Source: Bacillus_CJ salitolerans (GTDB taxonomy: Bacteria > Bacillota > Bacilli > Bacillales > SA4). From it: a stretch of 64,000 nucleotides of DNA. The stretch is taken from contig NZ_JBHUEM010000052.1 in assembly GCF_042680805.1 (NCBI RefSeq), positions 62,001 through 126,000 on the forward strand, read 5' to 3'. Made by a program: the position numbers and the translations under genes. The notes beneath the pieces were generated by a model. It was not told the DNA's origin and searched no databases. It saw only the letters and a list, made by a program, of their open reading frames with translations. Positions 33,039 to 41,574 of this stretch are shown piece by piece; position 1 is the stretch's first letter; each line of letters begins with the position of its first letter.

Positions 33039-34727
33039 TTGAAACGAAAATGGTGGAAGGAAAGTGTCGTCTATCAAATTTACCCAAGAAGCTTTATGGA
33101 TAGCAACGGTGATGGTATCGGTGATATTAAAGGAATAACATCAAAACTAGATTATTTAAAAGAGCTTGGTATCGACGTCGTTTGGTTATCACCAGTGTAT
33201 AAGTCACCAAATGATGATAACGGATACGATATTAGTGATTACCGAGCTATTATGGACGAGTTTGGGACGATGTCCGATTGGGAAGAGATGCTAGACGAAA
33301 TGCATAATCGAGGGATTAAGCTCATGATGGATCTCGTTGTTAATCATTCCTCCGATGAGCATGCCTGGTTTGTAGAATCAAGAAAATCAAAGGATAATCC
33401 TTATCGAGATTATTACATATGGCGCCCAGGGAAGGATGGAAAAGAGCCGACAAACTGGGAATCTGCTTTTAGCGGGTCAACATGGGAATATGATGAAACG
33501 ACAGATGAGTATTTCCTACATATTTTTTCAAAGAAACAGCCTGATCTAAACTGGGAAAATCCAATAGTACGAGGCGAAGTGTACGATATGATGAAATTCT
33601 GGTTTGAAAAGGGTGTCGATGGGTTCCGAATGGACGTCATCAACTTCATTTCCAAAGTAGATGACTACCCAGATGCACCAAATCCGGAAGGGAAAAAGTA
33701 CGTATCAGGTCATGAGTATTTCATGAATGGCCCTCGCATTCATGAATTTTTACAAGAGATGCACCGTGAAGTTCTGTCAAAATACGATAGCATTACGGTG
33801 GGAGAGATGCCAGGTGTTACGCCTGAACAAGGTAGGCTGTATACAGGAGAAGACCGAAATGAATTACAAATGGTGTTTCAGTTTGAACATATGGATTTAG
33901 ATTCTGTCCCAGGAAAAGGGAAATGGGCATTGGCTCCGCTAAAGCTAACAGATTTAAAGAAGTCCTTCACCAAATGGCAAAAAGGATTAGAGGAAGATGG
34001 ATGGAACAGCTTATACTGGAATAATCATGATCAGCCGAGAATCGTTTCTCGTTTTGGAAATGACAGCCCCGGATACCGTGAGATTTCTGCTAAAATGCTC
34101 GCAACGTGCTTACATATGCTACAGGGCACGCCTTACATTTACCAAGGCGAAGAAATCGGAATGACGAATGTGAAATTTGATTCAATTGACGACTACCGCG
34201 ATATTGAGACCCTTAATATGTATAACGAGAAGGTTCATGAGAATGGAGAAGACCCAGAGAATATCATGGTTTCGATTTATACGAAGGGCCGTGATAATGC
34301 GAGAACTCCTGTTCAGTGGGATAGCAGTGAACAGGCAGGGTTTACTACAGGCATACCATGGATTAAAGTCAATCCAAACTATACCGAAATTAATGCAAAG
34401 CAAGCAGTGGAGGACCAAAATTCAATATTCCACTACTATAGAAACCTTATTCAATTACGGAAACAGCATGACATTGTCGTGTATGGAACGTATAACTTAC
34501 TTCTGCCAGACGACGAGAAAATCTACGCATACACTCGAACACTAGGAGACGAAACGCTACTTGTGATATGTAACTTCTCAGGTGAAACGCCAGTATTTAA
34601 CATACCAAACTCCGTCAACTATACCGCAAAAGAAGTATTTGTAAGTAACTATGAAGTCGATTCAAACGAAGACATCACGTCCTTCACATTAAAGCCATAC
34701 GAAGCAAGAGTATATAAATTGAGTTAA
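33039..34727 (+). CDS. malL: Oligo-1,6-glucosidase (GH13)
   Basis: 562 residues from the TTG at 33039, chosen because AGGAGG lies 7 nt upstream; this length and start (KRKWWKESVVYQIYPRSF) are those of the family. Catalytic residues: nucleophile Asp199 (DGFRMDV), acid/base Glu256 (VGEMPG) and Asp331 (WNNHDQPR). Val200 after the nucleophile is the residue associated with alpha-1,6 specificity (isomaltose, panose); alpha-1,4-glucosidases have Thr. A typical cytoplasmic enzyme splitting imported oligosaccharides. No transporter or regulator gene is adjacent. Confidence 0.92.
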   Translation: MKRKWWKESVVYQIYPRSFMDSNGDGIGDIKGITSKLDYLKELGIDVVWLSPVYKSPNDDNGYDISDYRAIMDEFGTMSDWEEMLDEMHNRGIKLMMDLVVNHSSDEHAWFVESRKSKDNPYRDYYIWRPGKDGKEPTNWESAFSGSTWEYDETTDEYFLHIFSKKQPDLNWENPIVRGEVYDMMKFWFEKGVDGFRMDVINFISKVDDYPDAPNPEGKKYVSGHEYFMNGPRIHEFLQEMHREVLSKYDSITVGEMPGVTPEQGRLYTGEDRNELQMVFQFEHMDLDSVPGKGKWALAPLKLTDLKKSFTKWQKGLEEDGWNSLYWNNHDQPRIVSRFGNDSPGYREISAKMLATCLHMLQGTPYIYQGEEIGMTNVKFDSIDDYRDIETLNMYNEKVHENGEDPENIMVSIYTKGRDNARTPVQWDSSEQAGFTTGIPWIKVNPNYTEINAKQAVEDQNSIFHYYRNLIQLRKQHDIVVYGTYNLLLPDDEKIYAYTRTLGDETLLVICNFSGETPVFNIPNSVNYTAKEVFVSNYEVDSNEDITSFTLKPYEARVYKLS

Positions 34728-34729
34728 AA

Positions 34730-34760
34730 AAACCGACAGGTACCTAGCACCTGTCGGTTT
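34730..34760. terminator. Terminator after malL, built from the GACAGGTGCC-type repeat
   Basis: AAACCGACAGGT / ACCTGTCGGTTT with a 7-nt loop, directly after the malL stop. Its arms are the same word found in the direct repeats that follow. Confidence 0.85.
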
Positions 34761-34766
34761 CCATTT

Positions 34767-34850
34767 ATTCGACAGGTGCCAGTCACTTGTCGGGTTTTGT
34801 CGATTACACCATATTCGACAGGTGCCAGTCACTTGTCGAGGTTTGTCGAT
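34767..34850. repeat. Two direct 38-bp repeats (46-bp period)
   Basis: ATTCGACAGGTGCCAGTCAC begins at 34767 and again at 34813; each copy runs 38 bp to GTTTTGTCGAT/GTTTGTCGAT. The second copy covers the last seven or so codons and stop of the GMC oxidoreductase gene on the other strand. The word is a recurring intergenic hairpin of Bacillus genomes. Confidence 0.75.
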
Positions 34851-36397
34851 AACCCTTTTTGAAGTTGATCGAGTATATATTCAGATGAACGTAATGCGAG
34901 TGAATAAGCTGTTAAGGTAGGATTAGCTGAAGGAGCGGTTACATAGGTTGACGTCCCAACGATATACAAATTCTTTACATCGTGTGTCTGCCCATAGCTA
35001 TTCACAACTGAGCTCTTTGGATCATTTCCCATCCGGCACCCCCCCATCAGATGTGCCGTCATTTTTAAGTGATACAATGGCTCTCCTCCAGAGGCAATTC
35101 CTACACTAGCAAGCATGTCCTTTGCAGCCTTTCTAATCATTTGATCATTCGAGTGAAAAGAGAAGTAAACCTTAGGAATGGGTAATCCATAGTCATCTTT
35201 TTCATCGCTTAATGTAACTCTATTTTGTTCTTGTGGTAAGACTTCACCTAGCATAGCAAAGCTAGCGAAATGATTGTAGTCGAGCATAATATCACGTAGC
35301 TTCTCACCATATCTGCTTGAGTCATTTTCAAAGAACAACTCGGCAAGTCGAACAGGACGATGACCATAAGAATTCATGATGAATCCCCGAGCAAACCCTT
35401 TTTCTTTTCCGATTTCATAGGGATCAAGCGTAAGAGCCTGTACTGGGTTTCCACGATACATTCGAATTTCATCCGAGTACTTTACAATCATTTGATCATT
35501 CATATTAGTCATTAAATACTTACCGACAACACCGCTTGAATTAGCCACACCGTCTGGAAACTGTGAATTGGCTGAATTAAATAACAATCTAGGAGTTTCA
35601 ACCGCATATGACGCCAAAATGAAAATTCTAGCTTCCTGCTTATACTCCTTACCATCTTTTATATAGGTAACACCGCGTACCGTACCATCCTGATTCATTA
35701 GAAGCTGAGTCACCATCGCATTTGCAATCACCTTTGTCCCGTGCCTAATAGCTTCTGGTACAAACGTGTTTAAAGGGGTTGTTTTAGAGTCCGGCATACA
35801 TCCTTCCTCACAAAAACCTCGGTTAATACATGGTTCCCTGTCATGATGGGGAGCTGAAAGGATTGCTAATGGGGAGACTGAATGTCTTAGCCCTAAGCTT
35901 TCACAGCCTTCCCGGAATTTTAACGTATTGTTACTTAAATCGTGATGCTGAGGCATGGGGAAAGGGCCACCATATGGCTCCCATGGGAAGTGATTAGGGC
36001 CTGATAACATCAGCATCTTTTGCATTCGGTCATAATAAGGCGCTACATCGTCATATGTTATGGGCCAATCCTCACCAACGCCCTCATATGTTTTCGTTTG
36101 AAAGTCAGAGTGATGGAATCGCAAAAGCTGTGCTGTATAATGAACAGCACTTCCCCCTACACCCTTTCCTGAATTACTTCGTGATAGGTTAATCGGATCG
36201 TTTCCGGTGCTGATTCGTGGATCATTCCAAAACAGCTTTTCCGCTTCTAGCTCATCACTGGCAAAATCACGTTTCGGTTCTCGGATAGGTCCAGCATCTA
36301 AGCAGACAACCTTTGCACCTGCTTTTGAAAGCTCGGAGGCAATGACACTCCCAGACGCTCCCATCCCAACAATGCAAATATCGGCCATCTCAGTCAT
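34829..36397 (-). CDS. GMC-family oxidoreductase, large subunit of a membrane dehydrogenase
   Basis: 522 residues from the ATG at 36395-36397 (MTEMADICIVGMGASG), with GGGAGG 9 nt upstream; the longer frame overlaps the upstream gene by 83 bp. FAD-binding GMGASGSVIASELSKAG at the N-terminus, SGKGVGGSAVHYTAQLLRFH, a Cys-rich REPCINRGFCEEGC loop, and the C-terminal LMGGCRMG / PSANPTLTAYSLALR of the gluconate/sorbitol-type dehydrogenases. It overlaps the small-subunit gene by 8 bp. It likely oxidises a sugar or alcohol and passes electrons to the membrane chain with the two upstream gene products. Substrate unknown. Confidence 0.88.
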   Translation of the reverse strand: MTEMADICIVGMGASGSVIASELSKAGAKVVCLDAGPIREPKRDFASDELEAEKLFWNDPRISTGNDPINLSRSNSGKGVGGSAVHYTAQLLRFHHSDFQTKTYEGVGEDWPITYDDVAPYYDRMQKMLMLSGPNHFPWEPYGGPFPMPQHHDLSNNTLKFREGCESLGLRHSVSPLAILSAPHHDREPCINRGFCEEGCMPDSKTTPLNTFVPEAIRHGTKVIANAMVTQLLMNQDGTVRGVTYIKDGKEYKQEARIFILASYAVETPRLLFNSANSQFPDGVANSSGVVGKYLMTNMNDQMIVKYSDEIRMYRGNPVQALTLDPYEIGKEKGFARGFIMNSYGHRPVRLAELFFENDSSRYGEKLRDIMLDYNHFASFAMLGEVLPQEQNRVTLSDEKDDYGLPIPKVYFSFHSNDQMIRKAAKDMLASVGIASGGEPLYHLKMTAHLMGGCRMGNDPKSSVVNSYGQTHDVKNLYIVGTSTYVTAPSANPTLTAYSLALRSSEYILDQLQKGLSTNLDK

Positions 36398-36980
36398 GAA
36401 GCTTAGCCTCCCATTTATCAAATTGTCTTGATCCAAACGCATAATATCCCCTTGGATAAGCGGGGCCTCCATATCCGATTTTTGACCAAATCGAAGGATC
36501 CGAATAGACGATTTTGATTAATTCACTCATTAGCGTTTTAAAAAATAAAGAAGGTGCTATTTCCTGCCAGCAGTTTTTATACCCAATGTTTCTTTCAAAC
36601 TCATTAACCATTTTTCGTTTCACGCTTTCCTCTAGTTCAGAAAAAGGACGTGCGTATTGATCGTATGCTTGTTTACGAATACTCATGATACCAGTTGTCA
36701 AAATATCAGCAGTTTTCACCGTGCTTCCAAGAGGAAAACTGTTGAGCGATGGAAGGCGCTCGTCAAAGATTGCAAGTATATTCACGGACAGTTCACCAAG
36801 ATGGGATGGGAAAAGGATAGGTAGTAATGAAAGAAGGATTTGCTGTTGTTCAACCGTTAAGTAATGAATGGTGGTAGTGGATAAACGCCTTTTTATCACA
36901 GATTGTGTGGCTTGATCCCATTCCTCCCATTCGGACAATACATCGTATTCTGGATAGTAGGTTTTTTTTGGATGTGTCAC
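36390..36980 (-). CDS. Gluconate 2-dehydrogenase subunit 3 family protein
   Basis: 196 residues. Family pieces: YLTVEQQQILLSLLPILFPS, SIRKQAYDQYARPFSELEES and the C-terminal YGGPAYPRGYYAFGSRQFDK. These are small partners (gamma-subunit type) of FAD-dependent GMC dehydrogenases, needed for maturation and export or membrane attachment. Usually they carry a Tat signal; here no twin-arginine signal is visible at the N-terminus (MTHPKKTYYPEYDVLSEWEE), so the complex probably works on the cytoplasmic face. Middle gene of the three-gene unit. Confidence 0.85.
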   Translation of the reverse strand: MTHPKKTYYPEYDVLSEWEEWDQATQSVIKRRLSTTTIHYLTVEQQQILLSLLPILFPSHLGELSVNILAIFDERLPSLNSFPLGSTVKTADILTTGIMSIRKQAYDQYARPFSELEESVKRKMVNEFERNIGYKNCWQEIAPSLFFKTLMSELIKIVYSDPSIWSKIGYGGPAYPRGYYAFGSRQFDKWEAKLHD

Positions 36981-36993
36981 TTGTTTTTCCCTC

Positions 36994-37392
36994 CTATTGA
37001 TACCAAATGACTAATAGTTGGATAAAACTAGTGGCGGCAATCATAAAGGGTAAAATAAAGGGTGGACCTGACATAAGATTCTCCATTTTCCAGCCCCCTG
37101 TCCGACCACGAATTGCCGTTATGTGAAGTGACCCGCCGTATAAACCTGAAAGTAATCCTATAAGTGATAAAGTCGTAACGCTCCAGCCAATCCAACGATA
37201 AGGTAAAATAGCTAGAAGGATGGAAAACAGACCGAGTATCGGAAGAGCGATAACAGGAATCCACATTTGCCATTTATGGAATTTTCCTCTCGCATGCCAT
37301 ATGGTAACCTGTAACCAAATCATGATATTGGCTACTCCAAGTAAAAGGGAAAGCACTCTAGGTAACGACCAATTTTCCCAACCTACTAGCAA
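36994..37392 (-). CDS. Four-helix membrane protein of the GMC dehydrogenase operon
   Basis: 132 residues from a TTG start with GGGAGTG 6 nt upstream. Four hydrophobic segments (VLSLLLGVANIMIWLQV, WIPVIALPILGLFSILLAIL, SVTTLSLIGLLSGLYGG, PPFILPFMIAATSFIQLLVI). No haem-binding CxxCH is present. It begins the operon (13 bp before the subunit 3 gene) and is the natural candidate for membrane anchor or electron acceptor of the dehydrogenase. Family not recognised. Confidence 0.7.
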   Translation of the reverse strand: MLVGWENWSLPRVLSLLLGVANIMIWLQVTIWHARGKFHKWQMWIPVIALPILGLFSILLAILPYRWIGWSVTTLSLIGLLSGLYGGSLHITAIRGRTGGWKMENLMSGPPFILPFMIAATSFIQLLVIWYQ

Positions 37393-37537
37393 TCAAAGCA
37401 CTCCCTTTCAAAACCTGATCTTATCTTTAATATGGATAGTCAATTGGGATTTTATTCCGAAACGCTTTAGTAGCAAATATTAGCTGAAAGTTAATGGCGA
37501 TTTTGTTCAAACTAAAGAGGAAAGGGGAGATCTACTA

Positions 37538-37969
37538 ATGGTCAATTTAATCCGAGATATTATGACAGAAAATGTAGCAACCGTTTCGTCTAGTCAAACT
37601 ATTAAAGAAGCTGCTGAGCTAATGAGTCAATATAATGTAGGTTCAATCCCAGTCGTAGAAAATGGTCAAGTGATAGGTATGGTCACAGACCGAGACATTA
37701 CCATTCGGTCAACGGCTCAAGGACTTGGAAGCTCTACCCCAGTTTCTCAAGTTATGACGACTGCTATTGTACAAGGTAATCCATACATGAATATTGAAGA
37801 AGCAGCAAGCCTAATGGCACAAAAGCAAATTCGCCGTTTACCGATTGTTGAAAACAATCAGCTTGTCGGAATGGTCGCACTAGGCGATATCGCCACAAAC
37901 GAAATGTTTGACGAGGAAGCGGAAGAAGCATTAACCAATATCTCCATACCCTCTCAGCCTCAAATGTAA
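37538..37969 (+). CDS. yhcV: CBS-domain protein YhcV
   Basis: 143 residues made of two CBS domains (IMTENVATVSSSQTIKEAAE and VMTTAIVQGNPYMNIEEAAS as the domain starts; GMVTDRDITIRSTAQG and GMVALGDIATNE at their ends). Such stand-alone CBS pairs bind adenine nucleotides and act as sensors or regulators in the cytoplasm. Length and position between yhcU and yhcX match B. subtilis YhcV. GAAAGGGGA precedes the ATG. Confidence 0.88.
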   Translation: MVNLIRDIMTENVATVSSSQTIKEAAELMSQYNVGSIPVVENGQVIGMVTDRDITIRSTAQGLGSSTPVSQVMTTAIVQGNPYMNIEEAASLMAQKQIRRLPIVENNQLVGMVALGDIATNEMFDEEAEEALTNISIPSQPQM

Positions 37970-37971
37970 GG

Positions 37972-38002
37972 AAAAGCAGGAGATTTTGTCTCCTGCTTTT
38001 TC
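37972..38002 (+). terminator. Intrinsic terminator after yhcV
   Basis: AAAAGCAGGAGA / TCTCCTGCTTTT with a 5-nt loop and a T tail. Confidence 0.9.
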
Positions 38003-38038
38003 AAATTGGCTCTTACAAAGTTGTCATAGAACGCCGCA

Positions 38039-38087
38039 TTAGAAAAAATGTACGATCGCCAGCGTGACGCTAGCTAAATTTTTCTAA
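38039..38087. other. Nested inverted repeat between yhcV and array 2
   Basis: Outer arms TTAGAAAAA / TTTTTCTAA enclose an inner AGCGTGACGCT hairpin. It could be an RNA structure or a regulator site. Nothing else is seen in the ~280 bp between the yhcV terminator and the array. Confidence 0.4.
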
Positions 38088-38519
38088 AACATAGTATGAG
38101 TGAATAGAATAACAGGTAGAGCGGCGATAAAGAACCTATATAGATCATTCATAAAGACATTACATACGTGGAAAACTATTCTTTAAAAGTATTGGTATTT
38201 TGAAGAAGAAAAAACAGGATCAAATAGGTACAAATAAAATTTGTGAAGAAAAAACTGATCAGCAATTAATGAGAAGCAGTAAGTAAATAAGAGAACGAGG
38301 TAAGTAAAACGCGAAGCGGGGTAAGTAAAAGCGGAGCAGAGGTAAGTAACCGAAGGCAGGAGAAAGTAAAAGAGGAAACGAGGTAAGTAAAACGCCAAAC
38401 GGGGTAAGTAAAAGCGGAGCAGAGGTAAGTAACCGAAGGCAGGAGAAAGTAAAAGAGGAAACGAGGAAAGTAAAACGCCAAACGGGGTAAGTAAAAGCGG
38501 AGCAGAGGTAAGTAACCGA

Positions 38520-38529
38520 NNNNNNNNNN
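38520..38529. other. Assembly gap in array 2
   Basis: Ten N bases, presumably a place-holder gap; the number of missing units is unknown. A second such gap is at 39011-39020. Confidence 0.9.
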
Positions 38530-39010
38530 GAAACGGGGTAAGTAAAACGGGAGCAGAGGTAAGTAACCGAAAGCAGGAGAAAGTAAAAGAGGAAACGAGG
38601 TAAGTAAAACGCCAAGCGGGGTAAGTAAAAGCAGGAGCAGAGGTAAGTAACCGAAGGCAGGAGAAAGTAAAAGAGGAAACGAGGAAAGTAAAACGCCAAA
38701 CGGGGTAAGTAAAAGCGGAGCAGAGGTAAGTAACCGAAGGCAGGAGAAAGTAAAAGAGAGAACGAGGTAAGTAAAACGCGAAGCGGGGTAAGTAAAACGG
38801 AAGTAGAGGTAAGTAACCGAAGGCAGGAGTAAGTAAAAGAGGAAACGAGGTAAGTAAAACGCCAAACGGGGTAAGTAAAAGCGGAAGCAGAGGTAAGTAA
38901 CCGAAGGCAGGAGAAAGTAAAAGAGGAAACGAGGTAAGTAAAACGCGAAACGGGGTAAGTAAAACGGGAGCAGAGGTAAGTAACCGAAAGCAGGAGAAAG
39001 TAAAAGAGGA

Positions 39011-39020
39011 NNNNNNNNNN
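39011..39020. other. Second assembly gap in array 2
   Basis: Ten N bases inside the repeat array. Confidence 0.9.
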
Positions 39021-39755
39021 AAAACGAGGAAAGTAAAACGCCAAACGGGGTAAGTAAAAGCGGAGCAGAGGTAAGTAACCGAAGGCAGGAGAAAGTAAAA
39101 GAGAAAACGAGGAAAGTAAAACGCCAAACGGGGTAAGTAAAAGCGGAGCAGAGGTAAGTAACCGAAGGCAGGAGAAAGTAAAAGAGAAAACGAGGAAAGT
39201 AAAACGCCAAACGGGGTAAGTAAAACGGAAGCAGAGGTAAGTAACCGAAGGCAGGAGAAAGTAAAAGAGGAAACGAGGTAAGTAAAACGCGAAACGGGGT
39301 AAGTAAAACTGGAGCAGAGGTAAGTAACCGAAAGCAGGAGAAAGTAAAAGAGGAAACGAGATAAGTAAAACTCCAAACGGGGTAAGTAAAACTGGAGTAG
39401 AGGTAAGTAACCGAAGGCAGGAGAAAGTAAAAGAGGAAACGAGGTAAGTAAAATGCGAAACGGGGTAAGTAAAACTGGAGCAGAGGTAAGTAACCGAAGG
39501 CAGAGGTAAGTAAAACGCGAAGCGGGGTAAGTAAAAGCGGAGCAGAGGTAAGTAACCGAAGGCAGGAGAAAGTAAAAGAGAAAACGAGGAAAGTAAAACG
39601 CCAAACGGGGTAAGTAAAACGGAAGTAGAGGTAAGTAAAAGCGGAGCAGAGGTAAGAGATTTTCAGCAGATGTGAACAACAAGAAATACTTACGTTTAGC
39701 TTGTCCATACTTCGGGTATGGTTAATGGATTGAGTAAAAGGGGCTGAAAAAACGT

Positions 39756-41291
39756 ATGTCAAAAATAGATTTGACCAAATTTGAGAAAAAAATGATTATT
39801 CGAAACATAGAGAAGGAAGATTTTGAAGGGCTCTTGAACATGCAAAAACAATGCTTTCCTGGCATGGATCCTTGGACAACAGACCAGCTTGAAAGTCATT
39901 TAGAGCATTTTCCAGAAGGGCAAATCTGCGCAGAATATGATGGGAAAATTATTGGATCATGCTCAAGTCTCATTATTAATTTTGATGAGTATGATGATAA
40001 ACACACATGGGATGACATTACTGATGAGGGTTACATAACGAACCATAACCCAGAGGGGTACAATCTTTATGGAATTGAGGTCATGGTTCATCCTGATTAT
40101 AGAAGAATGAAGGTTGGCCAGCGTTTGTATGATGCGAGAAAAGAATTAGCGAGAGAGCTAAATTTAAAAAGTATTATCATTGGGGGACGTATTCCAAACT
40201 ACCATAAATATGCGGAGGAAATGTCACCTCGACAATATGTTAAAGAAGTCTCGATGCATAAAATTTATGATCCGGTTCTATCCTTTCAATTAATGAATGG
40301 CTTCACGCTAATGCGGATCAACCCAAACTATTTAGAAGATGACCAGGCTTCCTACAAGTATGCAACCTTAATGGAATGGAACAATATAGATTATCGCGGG
40401 AAAACGAAACGTCATTTTCAAACGAGCTTCCCGGTACGAATTTGTGCAATTCAGTATGCCATGAAGCAAATTAACTCGTTTGAAGAGTTCGCCAAGCAAG
40501 TAGAATACTACACTGATGTAGCAGCTGATTTTGAATCAGACTTTGCGGTGTTTCCCGAAATATTCACCACCCAGCTCATGTCATTTGTTCATGAAAAAAC
40601 ACCAAGTCAGGCGATTCGAAAGCTCACGGAATTTACCGAGCAATATATTGAGCTATTCGCCAATTTAGCGGTTAAATACAACGTTAATATCATAGGTGGG
40701 TCGCACTTCGTCAATGAAGAAGATAAGATTTATAACATTGCATATTTATTTAGAAGAGATGGAACGATTGAAAAGCAATATAAAATTCATATTACTCCGA
40801 ATGAAAAGAGATGGTGGGGAGTTAGTGCCGGAGATGAAGTTAAAGTCTTTGATACTGATTGCGGAAAAATTGCCATCCAAATTTGTTATGATATCGAGTT
40901 TCCAGAGCTGGCGAGAATTGCAACAGACCGAGGAGCCAACATTATATTTACCCCATTCTGTACAGAAGACAGACAAGGATACTTACGAGTAAGACTATGT
41001 GCACAAGCTCGCGCCATCGAAAATCAAATTTACACGTGTATTGCTGGAACAGTTGGGAACCTACCACAGGTTGAAAATATGGATATTCAATATGCTCAAT
41101 CCGGGATTTTTACCCCGTCTGATTTTGAATTTGCCCGGGATGGGGTGGCGGCAGAATGCAATCCTAATTTAGAAACAGTCGTCGTAGCGGACGTCGATCT
41201 TGAAATACTAAGACGTCAGCGAAAAGGCGGAACGGTCAGACAATTGCGTGACCGCCGCCGCGATTTATATGAAATTCGTTATAAAAAATAA
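39756..41291 (+). CDS. yhcX: Bifunctional GNAT acetyltransferase / carbon-nitrogen hydrolase (YhcX)
   Basis: 511 residues. Residues ~15-200 form a GNAT domain (MIIRNIEKEDFEGLLNMQKQ; acetyl-CoA loop region VHPDYRRMKVGQRLYDAR). Residues ~225-490 form a nitrilase-fold amidohydrolase with the Glu-Lys-Cys triad: Glu in VFPEIFT, Lys in QYKIHITPNEK, Cys in IQICYDIEFPE. The fusion matches B. subtilis YhcX in length and order. The reaction is unproven; an N-acyl transfer or amide hydrolysis on a small metabolite is expected. It starts about 100 bp after array 2, with AAAGGGG some 13 nt before the ATG. Confidence 0.92.
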   Translation: MSKIDLTKFEKKMIIRNIEKEDFEGLLNMQKQCFPGMDPWTTDQLESHLEHFPEGQICAEYDGKIIGSCSSLIINFDEYDDKHTWDDITDEGYITNHNPEGYNLYGIEVMVHPDYRRMKVGQRLYDARKELARELNLKSIIIGGRIPNYHKYAEEMSPRQYVKEVSMHKIYDPVLSFQLMNGFTLMRINPNYLEDDQASYKYATLMEWNNIDYRGKTKRHFQTSFPVRICAIQYAMKQINSFEEFAKQVEYYTDVAADFESDFAVFPEIFTTQLMSFVHEKTPSQAIRKLTEFTEQYIELFANLAVKYNVNIIGGSHFVNEEDKIYNIAYLFRRDGTIEKQYKIHITPNEKRWWGVSAGDEVKVFDTDCGKIAIQICYDIEFPELARIATDRGANIIFTPFCTEDRQGYLRVRLCAQARAIENQIYTCIAGTVGNLPQVENMDIQYAQSGIFTPSDFEFARDGVAAECNPNLETVVVADVDLEILRRQRKGGTVRQLRDRRRDLYEIRYKK

Positions 41292-41300
41292 GCTAAAATA

Positions 41301-41332
41301 GCATCACATCCCTAAGGGTGTGATGCATTTTT
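41301..41332 (+). terminator. Intrinsic terminator after yhcX
   Basis: GCATCACA / TGTGATGC with a 10-nt loop followed by ATTTTT. Confidence 0.85.
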
Positions 41333-41574
41333 ACTGATGTTGGCTGGTAAATCGTCAAGTTCGACTAGTATTTTACTCATTTCCACCGGTAAAATCATAT
41401 ATAGTGTAAAATGCATGCTTTAGTAAGCCAAATCCTGTCCCAATTTAAGGGAAACTTTTTAAAGGAAAACAGTTCAGATTGAAGAAAGAAACAAGTACAG
41501 AAAGATAATTTTTGGTACAATAATCAAGTAGAAAATAGTCTTATCATCAATGCAACAATCAAGGAGGATCTGAC

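Larger units (their letters stand above)
38281..39653. repeat. Array 2: ~65 units of 20-21 bp beginning GGTAAGT
   Basis: About 1.37 kb of tandem units with constant start GGTAAGTAA and a variable end, in a regular four-unit order. Variable ends are AACGCCAAACGG, AAGCGGAGCAGA and CCGAAGGCAGGA; the fourth, 20-nt unit has a changed core, GAAAGTAAAAG, and ends GGAAACGA. The higher-order repeat is 21+21+21+20 = 83 bp, the same as array 1. GGTAAGT is the complement of the ACTTACC of array 1, so the two arrays have opposite orientations. The variable parts are not shared. Two 10-base N gaps interrupt it. It lies between yhcV and yhcX, where B. subtilis has yhcW. Noncoding; not recognised. Confidence 0.9.

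Noticed and set aside
38281..39653. GGTAAGT resembles a eukaryotic 5' splice donor
   Set aside because: The surrounding genes are plainly bacterial; the resemblance is chance.
38183..39762. Three overlapping ~500-codon open frames on the minus strand of array 2
   Set aside because: The repeat unit lacks stops on that strand and its 83-bp period is not a multiple of three, so all three frames stay open and encode the same rotating peptides. There is no ribosome site, and scaffold gaps interrupt the frames.
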